Source: Micromonospora parva (GTDB lineage: Bacteria > Actinomycetota > Actinomycetes > Mycobacteriales > Micromonosporaceae). From it: a stretch of 64,000 nt of DNA. This document shows, piece after piece, positions 26,148 through 35,555 of the stretch (position 1 is the first letter of the stretch; every line of letters begins with the position of its first letter). Under the pieces are notes generated by a model that had not been told where the DNA came from, did not search any database, and saw only the letters and a list, made by a program, of their open reading frames with translations. The DNA lies in assembly GCF_000718515.1 (NCBI RefSeq), contig NZ_JNZS01000009.1, positions 1-64,000 on the forward strand. The letters are read 5' to 3'. Both the position numbers and the translations under genes were made by a program.

Positions 26148-27161
26148 TCAGACGGTGGGCTGAAGTGGACTGGCGGCGAACAGCTCCTCCAGCCAGCCCG
26201 GGACAGCGGCGGCGTACTCGGCGCGGGACTCCGCCGCCGTGTCCAGCGCGCGACGCCAGGAGAGCGACCGGCTCACCGGCCCCAGGGCGATCGCGAGGTC
26301 GGCGGCCTCCACCAGGGTCCGCCGGTCGTACCGGTCGGTCCACGCCTCCAGGTAGGCGTCTCGCAACCGAACCAGTTGGGCGTCGTCGGTGGCGAGCTTC
26401 CTGGCGTCCGCGACGGCACGCAGGGTCACCAGCAAGGTGCCGAACGGGTGCGCCACCGAGGCGTCGCCCCAGTCGAAGTAGCGGTAGCCGTCCCGACCCG
26501 CGAAGACGTTGCCGTCGTGCAGGTCGTCGTGTTGCACGGTGGCCGGGATGCCGATGTCGGCGAGCCGCCGGCACCGCTGCGCGTACGACGGCACCTCGGC
26601 CCGCAACCGCTCGTGCGTCTCCGGGCTGAGCCCGCCCTCGGCACCGATCAGTAACGCCTCGCGGTCGTCGAGCAGCTCGACGAAGAGGTCGGCCAGCACC
26701 TCCGGCCGCTGGTCCGGCACGCCCCGGGCGACCAGCTCGTCGGCGTGCGGGGCGCTCGCCAGTTGCAGCGCCGCGTACCCGGGCAGCGCCCGCTCCCAGT
26801 GCGCCAGATCACTGTCGCGCGCCAGCACGTCGCGCAACGACTCGCCGCCGTCGGGCAGCAGCGACCAGCCCTGCTCCGGGTCCACAGCTATCGGCGTCAG
26901 CACCCGGTCGGGCGTCAACTCGGCGAGCGCCGTGATCAGGACCGCCTCGTGCACGGTGCCGGGGTTGTTGGCCTTGAACCAGACCGGGCCGTCGTCGGTG
27001 GGCACCCGCCAGACCAGCGACCAGGGCCGCTCCCGAGGCTCCACCAGCCCGGTCACCCGGCGACCGGCCCGGCTCAGCTGCGCGTCGACCCAGGAGCGGG
27101 CCCGCATCTGCCACCGTTCGTCGGACCAGTCGGGGGCGCGCTCACCGGGGATCGTCGTCAC
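26148..27161 (-). CDS. Phosphotransferase of the aminoglycoside-phosphotransferase/kinase-like fold
   Basis: The product has 337 residues from GTG 27161 (VTTIPGERAPDW); a longer in-frame start at 27254 gives an unlikely leader. The APH fold is shown by VWFKANNPGTVHEAVLI (ATP-binding Lys and Glu), catalytic loop HDDLHDGNVF (Brenner-type HxDxxxxN) and metal site YFDWGDASVAHPFG. Such enzymes phosphorylate small molecules; the subgroup with DLHDGNV is widespread in actinomycetes and mostly uncharacterised, so antibiotic resistance should not be assumed. It is 55 bp downstream of the thiolase in the same direction, so they may be co-transcribed. Confidence 0.85.
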   Translation of the reverse strand: MTTIPGERAPDWSDERWQMRARSWVDAQLSRAGRRVTGLVEPRERPWSLVWRVPTDDGPVWFKANNPGTVHEAVLITALAELTPDRVLTPIAVDPEQGWSLLPDGGESLRDVLARDSDLAHWERALPGYAALQLASAPHADELVARGVPDQRPEVLADLFVELLDDREALLIGAEGGLSPETHERLRAEVPSYAQRCRRLADIGIPATVQHDDLHDGNVFAGRDGYRYFDWGDASVAHPFGTLLVTLRAVADARKLATDDAQLVRLRDAYLEAWTDRYDRRTLVEAADLAIALGPVSRSLSWRRALDTAAESRAEYAAAVPGWLEELFAASPLQPTV

Positions 27162-27216
27162 ACCGGGCACCCTAGGTGGCCCTCCCGGCCGGGGCCACGT
27201 CTTTTCCGACCGCGAG

Positions 27217-28389
27217 TCAGACCAGCTCGACGATGGTGGCGTTGGCCATGCCACCGCCCTCGCACATGGTCTGCAGGCCGTAGCGGATCCCGTTGTCGCG
27301 CATGTGCTGGAGCATGGTGGTCATGATCCGGGCACCGGAGCCGCCGAGCGGATGACCGAGGGCGATCGCCCCGCCGCGCGGGTTGAGCCGCTCCGGGTCG
27401 GCCTCGGTCTCCGCCAGCCAGGCCAGCGGCACCGGCGCGAACGCCTCGTTCACCTCGTACACCCCGATCTCCTCGATGCCCAGCCCCGCGCGGCGCAGCG
27501 CCTTCGCGGTGGCCGGGATGGGCGCGGTGAGCATGGTGACCGGGTCGTCGGCGGCGACCACGGCGGTGTGGATCCGGGCCAGTGGGCGAAGGCCGTGCCG
27601 GCTGGCCCAGTCGGAGGTGGTCACCGCGAGGGCCGCGGCGCCATCGGAGATCTGGGACGCGGAACCGGCGGTCACCACGCCGTCGGCGCGGAACGGAGTC
27701 GCCAGCTCGCCCAGCTTCTCCAGGGAGGTCTCCCGGCGGATGCCCTCGTCGGCGGCGAACTTGCCGCCGTCGGCGAGCGGCACCGCCGCCAGCTCCGGGT
27801 CGAACGCGCCGGCGTCCTGTGCGGCGGCCGCCTTCTCGTGGCTGGCCAGCGCGAACTCGTCGAGCTGGGTACGCGAGAGGCGCCACCGCTGGGCGATCAG
27901 CTCGGCCCCGACCCCCTGGTTGAACGGCAGCGGCGCGTCGTCGGCGAAGCCCTCGACGCCCCGGTAGCGGGCGCGCAACTGGTCACTGAACGGCATGCCG
28001 CCGGCCACGCTGGAGCCCATCGGCACCCGGGTCATCGACTCGACTCCACCGGCGACCACCAGGTCGGCCTGGCCGGAGAGCACCGTCGCGGCGGCGAAGT
28101 GCAGGGCCTGCTGGCTGGAGCCGCACTGCCGGTCCAGTGTGGTGCCGGGCACCGACTCGGGCCAGCCGGCGGCGAGCACGGCGTTGCGGGCGATGTTCCA
28201 CGACTGCTCGCCGACCTGCGACACGCAGCCCCAGAAGACGTCGTCGACCTGGGCCGGGTCGAGCCCGGTGCGCTCGGCGAGGGCGCGCAGGACGTGCGCC
28301 GAGAGGTCGACGGGGTGGACGCTGGCGAGGCTGCCCTTGCGCCGCCCGACCGGGGTACGAACCGCGCCGACGATGACCGCGTCACTCAT
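27217..28389 (-). CDS. Thiolase (acetyl-CoA acetyltransferase family)
   Basis: The 390-residue thiolase has the nucleophilic Cys89 in TLDRQCGSSQQALHFAA, the substrate-binding His in GGAIALGHPLGGSGAR (about 345-360) and the C-terminal acid/base Cys376 in MCEGGGMANATIVEL, so it is catalytically complete. Features such as CGSSQQ and the motif RVPMGS place it with the acetyl-CoA acetyltransferase/3-ketoacyl-CoA thiolase group found in fatty acid or sterol degradation. No beta-oxidation partners are adjacent. Start ATG 28389 is divergent from the PH-domain gene. Confidence 0.93.
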   Translation of the reverse strand: MSDAVIVGAVRTPVGRRKGSLASVHPVDLSAHVLRALAERTGLDPAQVDDVFWGCVSQVGEQSWNIARNAVLAAGWPESVPGTTLDRQCGSSQQALHFAAATVLSGQADLVVAGGVESMTRVPMGSSVAGGMPFSDQLRARYRGVEGFADDAPLPFNQGVGAELIAQRWRLSRTQLDEFALASHEKAAAAQDAGAFDPELAAVPLADGGKFAADEGIRRETSLEKLGELATPFRADGVVTAGSASQISDGAAALAVTTSDWASRHGLRPLARIHTAVVAADDPVTMLTAPIPATAKALRRAGLGIEEIGVYEVNEAFAPVPLAWLAETEADPERLNPRGGAIALGHPLGGSGARIMTTMLQHMRDNGIRYGLQTMCEGGGMANATIVELV

Positions 28390-28487
28390 GTTTACTCCCC
28401 GGTAACTTGGGCTGCCCCGATCCTACGTCGTCAATCGGCGGGTCGTCCGCCCAGGCGGTACCCGACCACCGCTGGCATGCTGGGCGG

Positions 28488-28916
28488 GTGGATGAGACCT
28501 CCCCGGTACGACAGTGGCGAGTGCCGTCGACCCTCCCGGCGGCGAAGCTGGCCGGTGCCGTCCTGCTCGTCGCGCTCGGGTTGCTCTTCGCCGACGGTGA
28601 CCCGGTCCGCCTGACGGTGGCCGCCCTGGCCGCCGCGGCGCTGGCCGGCTGGGCGGTACGTGACCTGGTCGCGCCGGTCCGGTTGGCGGTCGACCCGGCG
28701 GGGCTCACCGTCATCCACGGCTTCGCCGGGCGGCGGCTGCTGCCCTGGTCGGCGGTCGAGGCCATCGCCGTCGACCGACGACCCCGGCTGGGGCTGACCA
28801 GCGAGACCCTGGAGATCGACGCGGGCAACTCGCTGCACCTGTTCGGCCGCTACGACCTGGGGGCCACCCCGGAAGAGGTGGCCGCCGCCCTGCGGGCCGC
28901 CCGCCCGGTCAGCTGA
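28488..28916 (+). CDS. PH-domain membrane protein
   Basis: The product has 142 residues from GTG 28488. A short N-terminal segment (VDETSPVRQWRVP) precedes two adjacent transmembrane helices (LAGAVLLVALGLLF and VAALAAAALAGWAV). The cytoplasmic bacterial PH-like domain follows: VRLAVDPAGLTVIHGFAGRRLLPWSAVEAIAVDRRPRLGLTSETLEID. This matches the architecture of mycobacterial Cfp6/low-molecular-weight antigen 6-like proteins. Function is unknown. It is convergent with the rhomboid gene, 4 bp apart. Confidence 0.8.
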   Translation: MDETSPVRQWRVPSTLPAAKLAGAVLLVALGLLFADGDPVRLTVAALAAAALAGWAVRDLVAPVRLAVDPAGLTVIHGFAGRRLLPWSAVEAIAVDRRPRLGLTSETLEIDAGNSLHLFGRYDLGATPEEVAAALRAARPVS

Positions 28917-28920
28917 TCTG

Positions 28921-29832
28921 TCAGCTGAGCAGTTGGGCGGTGCGGAAGAGGACCAGCGCGAGCAGCACCGCCAGGATGATCGCCCCACCGGCGACCTGCA
29001 CCAGCGTCCGCCGACCACGCGGCGCGTACGCGAGCACCAACGCCATCAACGCGCCGACCGCCAGCCCGCCCAGGTGCCCGGGGATCGAGATGCCCGGCAC
29101 GGTCAGCGTGAACACCAGGTTGATCACCAGGATCGGGATCACCTGAGAGATGTCCCGACCCAGCTTGCGTTCGATGATGATCAGCGCGGCGAAGAGGCCG
29201 AAGACCGCCGTCGACGCGCCGGCCGTGGCCGAGTTCTGCGCGCTGAACAGGTAGGCGGCGACGTTACCGCCCAAGCCCGCGATCAGGTACAACGCGCCGA
29301 AGCGCAGCGGCCCGAGGTTGGCCTCCAACGACCGGCCGAGCACCCACAGCGCCCACATGTTCAGCAGCAGGTGGATTACGCCGTAGTGCAGGAACATCGC
29401 GGTGACCAGCCGGTACCACTCGCCGTCGGCGATGCCACCGAGCGTGCCGTCCGGGAAGAACGCCAGCCCGAGCACCGAACCCCAGTTGGTCAGCGGGGTG
29501 CTGCCACCCATGAGGCCGCCGAAGCCGGAACCGCCCACCGCCGCGTCCCCACCCCGGTCCGAGGCGATGGAGAGCAGCATGAGCAGCACGTTCAGGGCGA
29601 TGAGGCCCTTGGTGACATAGCCGTGCCGGCCGGCCGTACCGCCGCCGAAGGCGGTACGCGCCGGCCGGACACTGCGACGCCCCTCGTTGACGCACTCCGG
29701 GCACTGGTGCCCGACCGAGGCCTCCCGCATGCAGTCCGGGCAGATCGGCCGGTCGCAGCGGGTGCAGCGGACGTAGGTCTCCCGACCGGGGTGCCGGTAG
29801 CAGACCGGGGTGGTCGGTGGCGACTCGCTCAC
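28921..29832 (-). CDS. Rhomboid intramembrane serine protease with N-terminal zinc-binding domain
   Basis: The product has 303 residues from GTG 29832 (GGAGGG upstream); an ATG at 29874 would add 14 residues. Residues 10-50 are a B-box-like zinc-binding module (C11, H14, C23, C26, C31, C34, H42, C44, C47). Residues 72-303 form six or seven transmembrane helices with catalytic Ser207 in GASTAVFG and His253 in GHLGGL, plus oxyanion-side HLLLNMWALWVLG. Rhomboids cut transmembrane substrates within the bilayer. The zinc module fused to rhomboid is common in actinobacteria and may recruit substrate. Substrate unknown. Confidence 0.93.
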   Translation of the reverse strand: MSESPPTTPVCYRHPGRETYVRCTRCDRPICPDCMREASVGHQCPECVNEGRRSVRPARTAFGGGTAGRHGYVTKGLIALNVLLMLLSIASDRGGDAAVGGSGFGGLMGGSTPLTNWGSVLGLAFFPDGTLGGIADGEWYRLVTAMFLHYGVIHLLLNMWALWVLGRSLEANLGPLRFGALYLIAGLGGNVAAYLFSAQNSATAGASTAVFGLFAALIIIERKLGRDISQVIPILVINLVFTLTVPGISIPGHLGGLAVGALMALVLAYAPRGRRTLVQVAGGAIILAVLLALVLFRTAQLLS

Positions 29833-29920
29833 CGGGCCGACCCTCCGTCCGCCGCCGCGCGGTCCACCGGCCATGCTCCGGAGCGCTCAATCATGCGAGC
29901 AAAGGTACCTCGCCGGTCGC

Positions 29921-30451
<531 letters not shown>

Positions 30452-30568
30452 GGGTACTCCTCACTCGTTGGTCAGTTCCATGCGGATCCTCCCATGTGCC
30501 CGATCTGGCATCGCGGAGGCATCCGAAGGTGGAGGATGACGAAGGAACAACTCCCAGGAGGTAGGACC

Positions 30569-31315
30569 GTGTTTGGATTCGGGCGGCGGCAGTCCCAGGC
30601 GCAGTTGGCGAAGGCCGAGCTGAACCAGAGCATCAGCCACCTGATGCAGGCAGCCAACCACGCCGCGAAGGGCGCCGGCGCGACCGTCGGCCCGCGGGTC
30701 CAGGTGGCCCGGGGCTACGTCGGGCCGACCGCGGTGAAGGTACGCGACCGCGCGGCGACCGGCTGGGGCACGACTCTCACCACGCTGGCACCGCTGGCGG
30801 CGGCAGCTCGTGACGGCGCCGCTCAGGCAGGGCCGCTGACCAGGAAGGCCAAGTCGAAGACCATGCGGATCACCGGTAAGAAGAAGCAGCCGCGTCGTCG
30901 CGGCTCGATGATGACCGGCCTGTTGGCGGCGGGTGCCATCGCCGGCCTGGCCGGCGCGGTCGCGTTGCGCCGCCGCCGGGAGCAGCAGGAGTGGGCCGAG
31001 TACGACCCGACCCGCAGCACCCTGGAGCCGATGCGCGACGAGGTCGACTCGATCGAGGTCCGTACGCCGTCCGCCGCCAAGGGGTCGGACGGTTCCGCCA
31101 TCTCCGGCGCGGCGGGGATGACCGGCGCGGGCAGCTCGGCGGTGGCCGGCGGTTCCAGCGCCAGCACCACCGCCCCGGCCAAGCAGACCGGTGTCCGCCC
31201 GACCGACAAGGTCCCGTCGGTCGCCGAGGGCGCCACTGACGTCTCCGGCCGGCCGACCGACGACCTCACCAAAGCGCTGGGCAAGGACACTGCCCGCACC
31301 AACGGCCGCCGCTGA
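30569..31315 (+). CDS. Hypothetical basic membrane-anchored protein
   Basis: The product has 248 residues from GTG 30569 after AGGAGGTAGG; an ATG at 30537 would add 11 residues and lie upstream of that site. The N-terminus (FGFGRRQSQAQLAKAELNQSISHLMQAANHAAKGAGATVGPRVQ) is amphipathic. One transmembrane segment (SMMTGLLAAGAIAGLAGAVALRRRREQ, about 110-137) is flanked by basic clusters (KKKQPRRR). The C-terminal 90 residues are Ser/Thr/Ala/Gly-rich and disordered. Similar proteins with this single central anchor occur across actinomycetes but I know no function. It is convergent with corA over a strong terminator. Confidence 0.65.
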   Translation: MFGFGRRQSQAQLAKAELNQSISHLMQAANHAAKGAGATVGPRVQVARGYVGPTAVKVRDRAATGWGTTLTTLAPLAAAARDGAAQAGPLTRKAKSKTMRITGKKKQPRRRGSMMTGLLAAGAIAGLAGAVALRRRREQQEWAEYDPTRSTLEPMRDEVDSIEVRTPSAAKGSDGSAISGAAGMTGAGSSAVAGGSSASTTAPAKQTGVRPTDKVPSVAEGATDVSGRPTDDLTKALGKDTARTNGRR

Positions 31316-31332
31316 GGTCAGCGACAGCGCGT

Positions 31333-31371
31333 GAAGCGCCGACGAGTGGTCCCCCCGCTCGTCGGCGCTTC
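31333..31371. terminator. Bidirectional terminator
   Basis: Perfect 14-bp arms (31333-31346 GAAGCGCCGACGAG and complement 31358-31371) flank an 11-nt C-rich loop between the convergent gene at 30569 and corA. Confidence 0.8.
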
Positions 31372-31381
31372 CGCGTCACGG

Positions 31382-32530
31382 TCAGAGCCAGCCGTTGCGG
31401 CGGAACCAACGGTAGAGGGCCAGCGAGACGCCGAGCATGAGGGCCAGGACGACGGGATAGCCGTACGTCATCTTCAGCTCGGGCATGTTGTCGAAGTTCA
31501 TGCCTTCGACGCCGGCGATGGAGGTCCACACCGCGGCGATGGCCGCCCAGGCGGCGATCTTGCGCATGTCGTTGTTCTGGTCGACGGTGACCTGGGCCAG
31601 CCGCGCCTGGAGGATCGAGTTCAGCAGGTCGTCGTAGGAGTTCACCTGTTCCACGGTGCGGCTGAGGTGGTCCTGCACGTCCCGGAAGTACTTGCGGATC
31701 TCCTTGGGCACGTCCCGGTTGACCTGCGAGGTCAGCGTCATCAGCGGCCGTTGCAGCGGCACCACCGCCCGCTTGAACTCCACCAGCTCCCGCTTCATCT
31801 GGTAGATCCGCTGGATCCGGCCGTGGCCGTGCCGATCGAAGACCTCCGCCTCCAGCACGTCCAGGTCGTCCTCGATCTGCTCGGCCACCTCCAGGTAGAG
31901 GTCGACCACCCGGTCGGTCACCCCGTACGCCACCGCCCACGGGCCGTGCAGCAGCAACTCCTGCTTGGTCTCCAGGTCGGCGCGGATCGGGGCGAGTCGG
32001 CAGGCGTCCCCGTGCCGGACGCTGATCACGAAGTTCGGGCCGATGAAGAGCATCACCTGCCCGGTCTCCACCACCTCGGAGTTCTCGGTCAGCTCGGTGT
32101 GCTCGCAGTACCGGGCGGTACGCAGCACCAGGAAGACGACGTCGCCGAACCGCTCCAGCTTGGGGCGCTGCTCGGCCTTGACCGCGTCCTCGACCGCCAA
32201 CTCGTGCAGGCCGTACGTCTCCGCGATGGCGGTCATCTCGGCCAGCTCCGGCTGGTGCAGGCCGATCCAGACGAAGCCGTGCTCCTCGCGGCGGGCCGCG
32301 GCCAGCGCATCCGCGTACGTCCAGTCGCCGGGCTGCCGTTTGCCGTCGACGTAGAGCGCGCAGTCGACCACCGCGCTGCGGCCGGGGCCGGTCGGGGTCG
32401 GGGCGGGCGCCGAGCCGTCGGCGTTGAGGATGCGGGTCATCGCCCGCACCGGGGAGGGCCACGCCCGAGGTCGTAGCACCCGACCGGTGGTCGACGGTGC
32501 CGTCCGGTCCCGCTCTGTCCGATCCGTCAT
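31382..32530 (-). CDS. corA: CorA-family magnesium/divalent-cation transporter
   Basis: The product has 382 residues from ATG 32530 (GGGAGGTGACG upstream); upstream in-frame sequence to 33061 is not protein-like. A large cytoplasmic domain with long helices (VDLYLEVAEQIEDDLDVLEAEVF...YQMKRELVEFKRAVVPLQRPLMTLT) is followed by two C-terminal transmembrane segments. The pore motif GMN lies at 343-345 (EGMNFDNMPEL) and the protein ends with the basic tail RWFRRNGWL. It forms a homopentameric Mg2+ channel. No M-box riboswitch was recognised in the 326 bp upstream. Confidence 0.94.
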   Translation of the reverse strand: MTDRTERDRTAPSTTGRVLRPRAWPSPVRAMTRILNADGSAPAPTPTGPGRSAVVDCALYVDGKRQPGDWTYADALAAARREEHGFVWIGLHQPELAEMTAIAETYGLHELAVEDAVKAEQRPKLERFGDVVFLVLRTARYCEHTELTENSEVVETGQVMLFIGPNFVISVRHGDACRLAPIRADLETKQELLLHGPWAVAYGVTDRVVDLYLEVAEQIEDDLDVLEAEVFDRHGHGRIQRIYQMKRELVEFKRAVVPLQRPLMTLTSQVNRDVPKEIRKYFRDVQDHLSRTVEQVNSYDDLLNSILQARLAQVTVDQNNDMRKIAAWAAIAAVWTSIAGVEGMNFDNMPELKMTYGYPVVLALMLGVSLALYRWFRRNGWL

Positions 32531-32856
32531 CGCGTCACCTCCCGCGCTCAGCTGCGGCTTGCAGGCTACGCCGACCGGCGTCGAGGACCGGTGTGACGGC
32601 GGTCGCGTGGGGGGCGGCGCCGGGCGGGCCGGGCCGCATCGGGGGGTGTGCGGGGGACGACACGGCCCGCCCGGCACCTGTGGGGGCGGGAGGTTGTGCT
32701 GCCGCGTCCACCCGGGCGGGGCCGGCCCGGGGGGCCGGGCGGTGATGTCCGCAGCTGACGGGGTGACGCTCGCAGCATTGTGGGTCAGCCGGCCGCCCGG
32801 AGGGGAGCCCCGGGACGGCCGGCATCGTCGTTCTGTCGGGAACCCGACAGATAATG
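32531..32856. other. Intergenic region upstream of corA
   Basis: A G-rich 326-bp stretch without a convincing gene on either strand. Its only clear structure is the dyad CTGTCGGGAACCCGACAG (8-bp arms, 2-nt centre) at 32833-32850, just after the 3' end of the aminotransferase gene. The short loop suggests an operator rather than a terminator hairpin. Confidence 0.45.
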
Positions 32857-34020
32857 TCAGTCCCGGACGGCCTCGACGGCCTCCGCGAGCCGCCGGACGC
32901 CCTCGTCGATCCGGTCGGCGGTCACCGCCGAGAAGGCCAGCCGGAGCGCGTGCCGCCCGCCGTCCACCATGAAGTCGCTGCCCTTGACCACGGCGACGCC
33001 GCGCTCGGCCGCCGCCGGGGCGAGCCGGTCGACAGACACGTCCTGCGGGAACTCCACCCACAGGAAGTAGCCACCGTCGGGCTCCACGAACCGCGCCTGC
33101 GGCAGGTGCCGGCGCAACGACTCGGCGAGCACCTGGGCCCGTTCGCCGAGCGCCGCCCGGACCGTCTCGATCGAGCGGTCGATGTCACCGGAGACGCAGA
33201 ACTGGTGCACGATCGCCTGGGACACCATCCCGGGGGAGATGTAGAGGCTCGTCGCGTTCTTCGCGATGGCGGCGATCAGGTCGGCCGGGCCGACCAGGTA
33301 ACCCACCCGCACACCCGGGCAGACCGTCTTGGTGAAGCTCGACGCGTGCACCACCACGTTGCGGGTGTCCAGCGAGAGCATCGACGGCAACGCCTCACCA
33401 CGGAAGCGGATGTCCGCGTACGGGTCGTCCTCGAAGATCGTGAACTCGTACTCGGCGGCCAGGTCGAGCAGCTCCCGGCGCTTCTCCAGCGACAACGTCA
33501 TGCCGGCCGGGTTCTGGTAGTTCGGGATGACGTGCGCGAGTCGGGGCCGGACCCCGGACTCCAGGAGCTTGCGCAGCTCGGCAGTGTCCAGGCCATCCGG
33601 CTGGACCGAGATGCCGTGCAGCTCGCTGCCCATCCGCTGGAGGTTGAGCAGCGTCCGGTCGTACGTCGGGCGCTCCACCACCACCGCGTCGCCGGGGCGG
33701 ACCAGGTGGTCGAAGAGGAACGCGTCGGCCTGGAGAGACCCGTTGGTGACCAGCACCTGGTCGGCCTCGACCCCGTGCTTCTCGGCGATCCACTTCCGCA
33801 GCGGGAGATACCCGACGGAGGTGCCATACGCCGTCACCCCCGCGGGGTCGGCGTCGAAGGCGCGGACGGCGGCGGCCTTGAGCCCCTCGACATCGACGAT
33901 GTCCAGCGAGGGAGCCCCACGGGCAAAGGAGATCAACTGCTCGGCGGTCATGGATGTTGAGCGTACGGGCGGCGACGGGGAACGCGCGGTCGGCACGGCG
34001 ATGTCCGCATCCTGAGCCAC
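32857..34020 (-). CDS. PLP-dependent aminotransferase, class I/II (2-aminoadipate/MocR-C-terminus type)
   Basis: The 387-residue fold-type I aminotransferase shows GYLPLRKWIAEKHGV, VTNGSLQADAFLFDHLVRPGDAVVVERPTYDRTL, the PNYQNPAGMTLS segment and FEDDPYADIRF. The Schiff-base Lys is in SSFTKTVCPGVRVGY. This pattern is that of the LysN/AroT group and the aminotransferase half of MocR regulators, here without an HTH. It probably transaminates a branched, aromatic or aminoadipate-like substrate. The GTG at 34020 is taken as start; an internal ATG (MTAEQLISF, 33951) also gives a full domain. Confidence 0.9.
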   Translation of the reverse strand: MAQDADIAVPTARSPSPPVRSTSMTAEQLISFARGAPSLDIVDVEGLKAAAVRAFDADPAGVTAYGTSVGYLPLRKWIAEKHGVEADQVLVTNGSLQADAFLFDHLVRPGDAVVVERPTYDRTLLNLQRMGSELHGISVQPDGLDTAELRKLLESGVRPRLAHVIPNYQNPAGMTLSLEKRRELLDLAAEYEFTIFEDDPYADIRFRGEALPSMLSLDTRNVVVHASSFTKTVCPGVRVGYLVGPADLIAAIAKNATSLYISPGMVSQAIVHQFCVSGDIDRSIETVRAALGERAQVLAESLRRHLPQARFVEPDGGYFLWVEFPQDVSVDRLAPAAAERGVAVVKGSDFMVDGGRHALRLAFSAVTADRIDEGVRRLAEAVEAVRD

Positions 34021-34057
34021 CGGGTCGGGTGACCCCGCTGGACCGGTCGGCGGCAGA

Positions 34058-34516
34058 TCAGACCGGAAGGGCGAGCGCGTCGTGCTGCGCGGCCCGGGAA
34101 AGTCCCCCCAGCTGCACGCCGAGCGCGTCGAGAAGCTGACTCCAGTCGAAGTAGGAACGCCAGGCGGTGATCCGGCCCTTGCGGGCCCGGACCACGTCGG
34201 CCACCTCCCAGCTCACCACCCGGCCGGTGGGAGCGACAGTGCCGTACGGGGAATGCAGGGTGCCGGTGTGGGTGCCGGTCAGCCGCAGCTCGACCGCCGC
34301 GCCCCCGCCGGTGCGGACCGAACCCATGGGATCGACCCGCAGATCCGCGAAGGCGCCGGTCCAGGTGCGCAGCAGCGCGGGCAGCTCGATCGGACGGACC
34401 GTCACGCCCGGCATGGCGTAGAACGCCTCCGGTGCGTAGAGATCCGGCAACCGGGCCACGTCCCGACGCAGAAGCATCGCGTACTGCTGCTCGACCAGCC
34501 GTTCCGCGTCGCGCAT
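34058..34516 (-). CDS. SnoaL/NTF2-like protein
   Basis: The product has 152 residues from ATG 34516, supported by GGGGGAGG just upstream; an in-frame start at 34594 is rejected for lack of a site. The sequence (AERLVEQQYAMLLRRDVARLPDLYAPEAFYAMPGVT...LLRTWTGAFADLRVDPMGSV...GRVVSWEVADVVRARKGRITAWRSYFDWSQLLDALG) is a typical NTF2-like cone-shaped barrel of the SnoaL group. Members are small cyclases, isomerases or ligand binders. Without a neighbouring biosynthetic cluster the substrate cannot be guessed. It follows the CBS gene in the same direction with 84 bp between. Confidence 0.8.
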   Translation of the reverse strand: MRDAERLVEQQYAMLLRRDVARLPDLYAPEAFYAMPGVTVRPIELPALLRTWTGAFADLRVDPMGSVRTGGGAAVELRLTGTHTGTLHSPYGTVAPTGRVVSWEVADVVRARKGRITAWRSYFDWSQLLDALGVQLGGLSRAAQHDALALPV

Positions 34517-34600
34517 CGGGACCTCCCCCGCGGGCCACGGCATTTCCTCGCCCGCACGGGGATGTCTACCCATCGATCCGACCCGGCACACCACCCCCGG

Positions 34601-34993
34601 TCAGGTCGTGGCGACCGCCTGGTTCTCCGACCAGACCCGCATGATGTCCCGCACCGAGATCACGCCGGCGACCTCCCGGCCGTCCAGCACCACCAGGTGC
34701 CGGAATCCGCCCCGGGCCATCGCGGCGGCGGCCTCGGCCACTGTCCACTCCGGCCCCGCGTAGACAACGTCCCAGGTCAGATGGGCACCGGTGCGTTCCA
34801 CGTCGCAGTCCAGGCCGGCGCCGATGGCCTTCAACACGTCGCGTTCGGTCATGATCCCCACGCCCTCGGAATCCGGGTCGATCACGACCGCCGACCCGAC
34901 ACCACGGGCCGACATCATCCGGGCCGCCTGGCGGAGCGTGTGCTCCGGACCGACGACGAGGACCTGGCTGGACATCGCATCCCGTACCTGCAT
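34601..34993 (-). CDS. Tandem CBS-domain protein
   Basis: The 130-residue protein consists of two CBS motifs: VRDAMSSQVLVVGPEHTLRQAARMMSARGVGSAVVIDPDSEGVGIMTERDVLKAI and LTWDVVYAGPEWTVAEAAAAMARGGFRHLVVLDGREVAGVISVRDIMR. Together they form one Bateman module that binds adenine nucleotides. It resembles hypoxic-response protein 1 (Hrp1) of mycobacteria. ATG 34993 follows AAAGGAG at good spacing. It is divergent from the Nudix gene. Confidence 0.9.
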   Translation of the reverse strand: MQVRDAMSSQVLVVGPEHTLRQAARMMSARGVGSAVVIDPDSEGVGIMTERDVLKAIGAGLDCDVERTGAHLTWDVVYAGPEWTVAEAAAAMARGGFRHLVVLDGREVAGVISVRDIMRVWSENQAVATT

Positions 34994-35102
34994 CACGCAT
35001 CACTCCTTTGGGACGGTGGCATTCGGTACAGACATGGTGGTCGGTGGATGTTTCCGGGACAAGAGCGGCATCGCACAAGCTGCGGACGCTGGCTACTGTC
35101 GG

Positions 35103-35555
35103 ATGGTGTCCACCGAGCCCCTGCGCTGCGCCGGCGCGCTGATCGTCGACCATGACGGCCGCATCTTCTTCCAGCGCCGCTCACCACACCGACGCCTGTT
35201 CCCCAACTGCTGGGACATCGTCGGCGGCCACCTGGAGCCGGGCGAGGACATCGACGAGGCGCTCCGCCGGGAGATCACCGAGGAGACCGGTTGGGTCCTC
35301 TCGCACGTCCTGGGCCAGGTGGGCGAGTACAGCTACGTCGGCGACGACGGCCTGGCCCGGACCGAGCACGACTTTCTGGTCCGCGTCGACGGTGACCTCG
35401 ACCGCCCGAGGTTGGAAGCCGGTAAGCACACCGAGTACCGCTGGCTGGCCGAGCACGAGCTGACAGTGCTCGACGAGCACCGCGACGTCAACGACGGGCT
35501 GATCCGGCGGATCGCCGAGGAGGGCTTCGCCGTCCTCCGGTCGATCGGTCTGTGA
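35103..35555 (+). CDS. Nudix hydrolase
   Basis: The 150-residue protein has a complete Nudix box at 42-65 (G-x5-E-x7-R-E-I-x-E-E-x-G-W), preceded by FFQRRSPHRRLFPNCWDIVGG. It hydrolyses a nucleoside-diphosphate-linked substrate with Mg2+. The RRSPHRRLFPNCWD segment resembles IPP-isomerase-like or 8-oxo-dGTPase-like subgroups. A -10-like TACTGT ends three bases before the ATG, so the mRNA may be leaderless and start at the second codon, GTG 35106. The last four bases overlap the next gene, indicating coupling. Confidence 0.88.
   Translation: MVSTEPLRCAGALIVDHDGRIFFQRRSPHRRLFPNCWDIVGGHLEPGEDIDEALRREITEETGWVLSHVLGQVGEYSYVGDDGLARTEHDFLVRVDGDLDRPRLEAGKHTEYRWLAEHELTVLDEHRDVNDGLIRRIAEEGFAVLRSIGL

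Noticed and set aside
26148..27161. Calling the APH-fold gene an antibiotic-resistance determinant
   Set aside because: The fold is shared by many metabolic kinases and nothing in the context points to an antibiotic.
32531..32856. Mg2+-sensing M-box riboswitch before corA
   Set aside because: None of the conserved M-box helices or loops could be recognised in the region.
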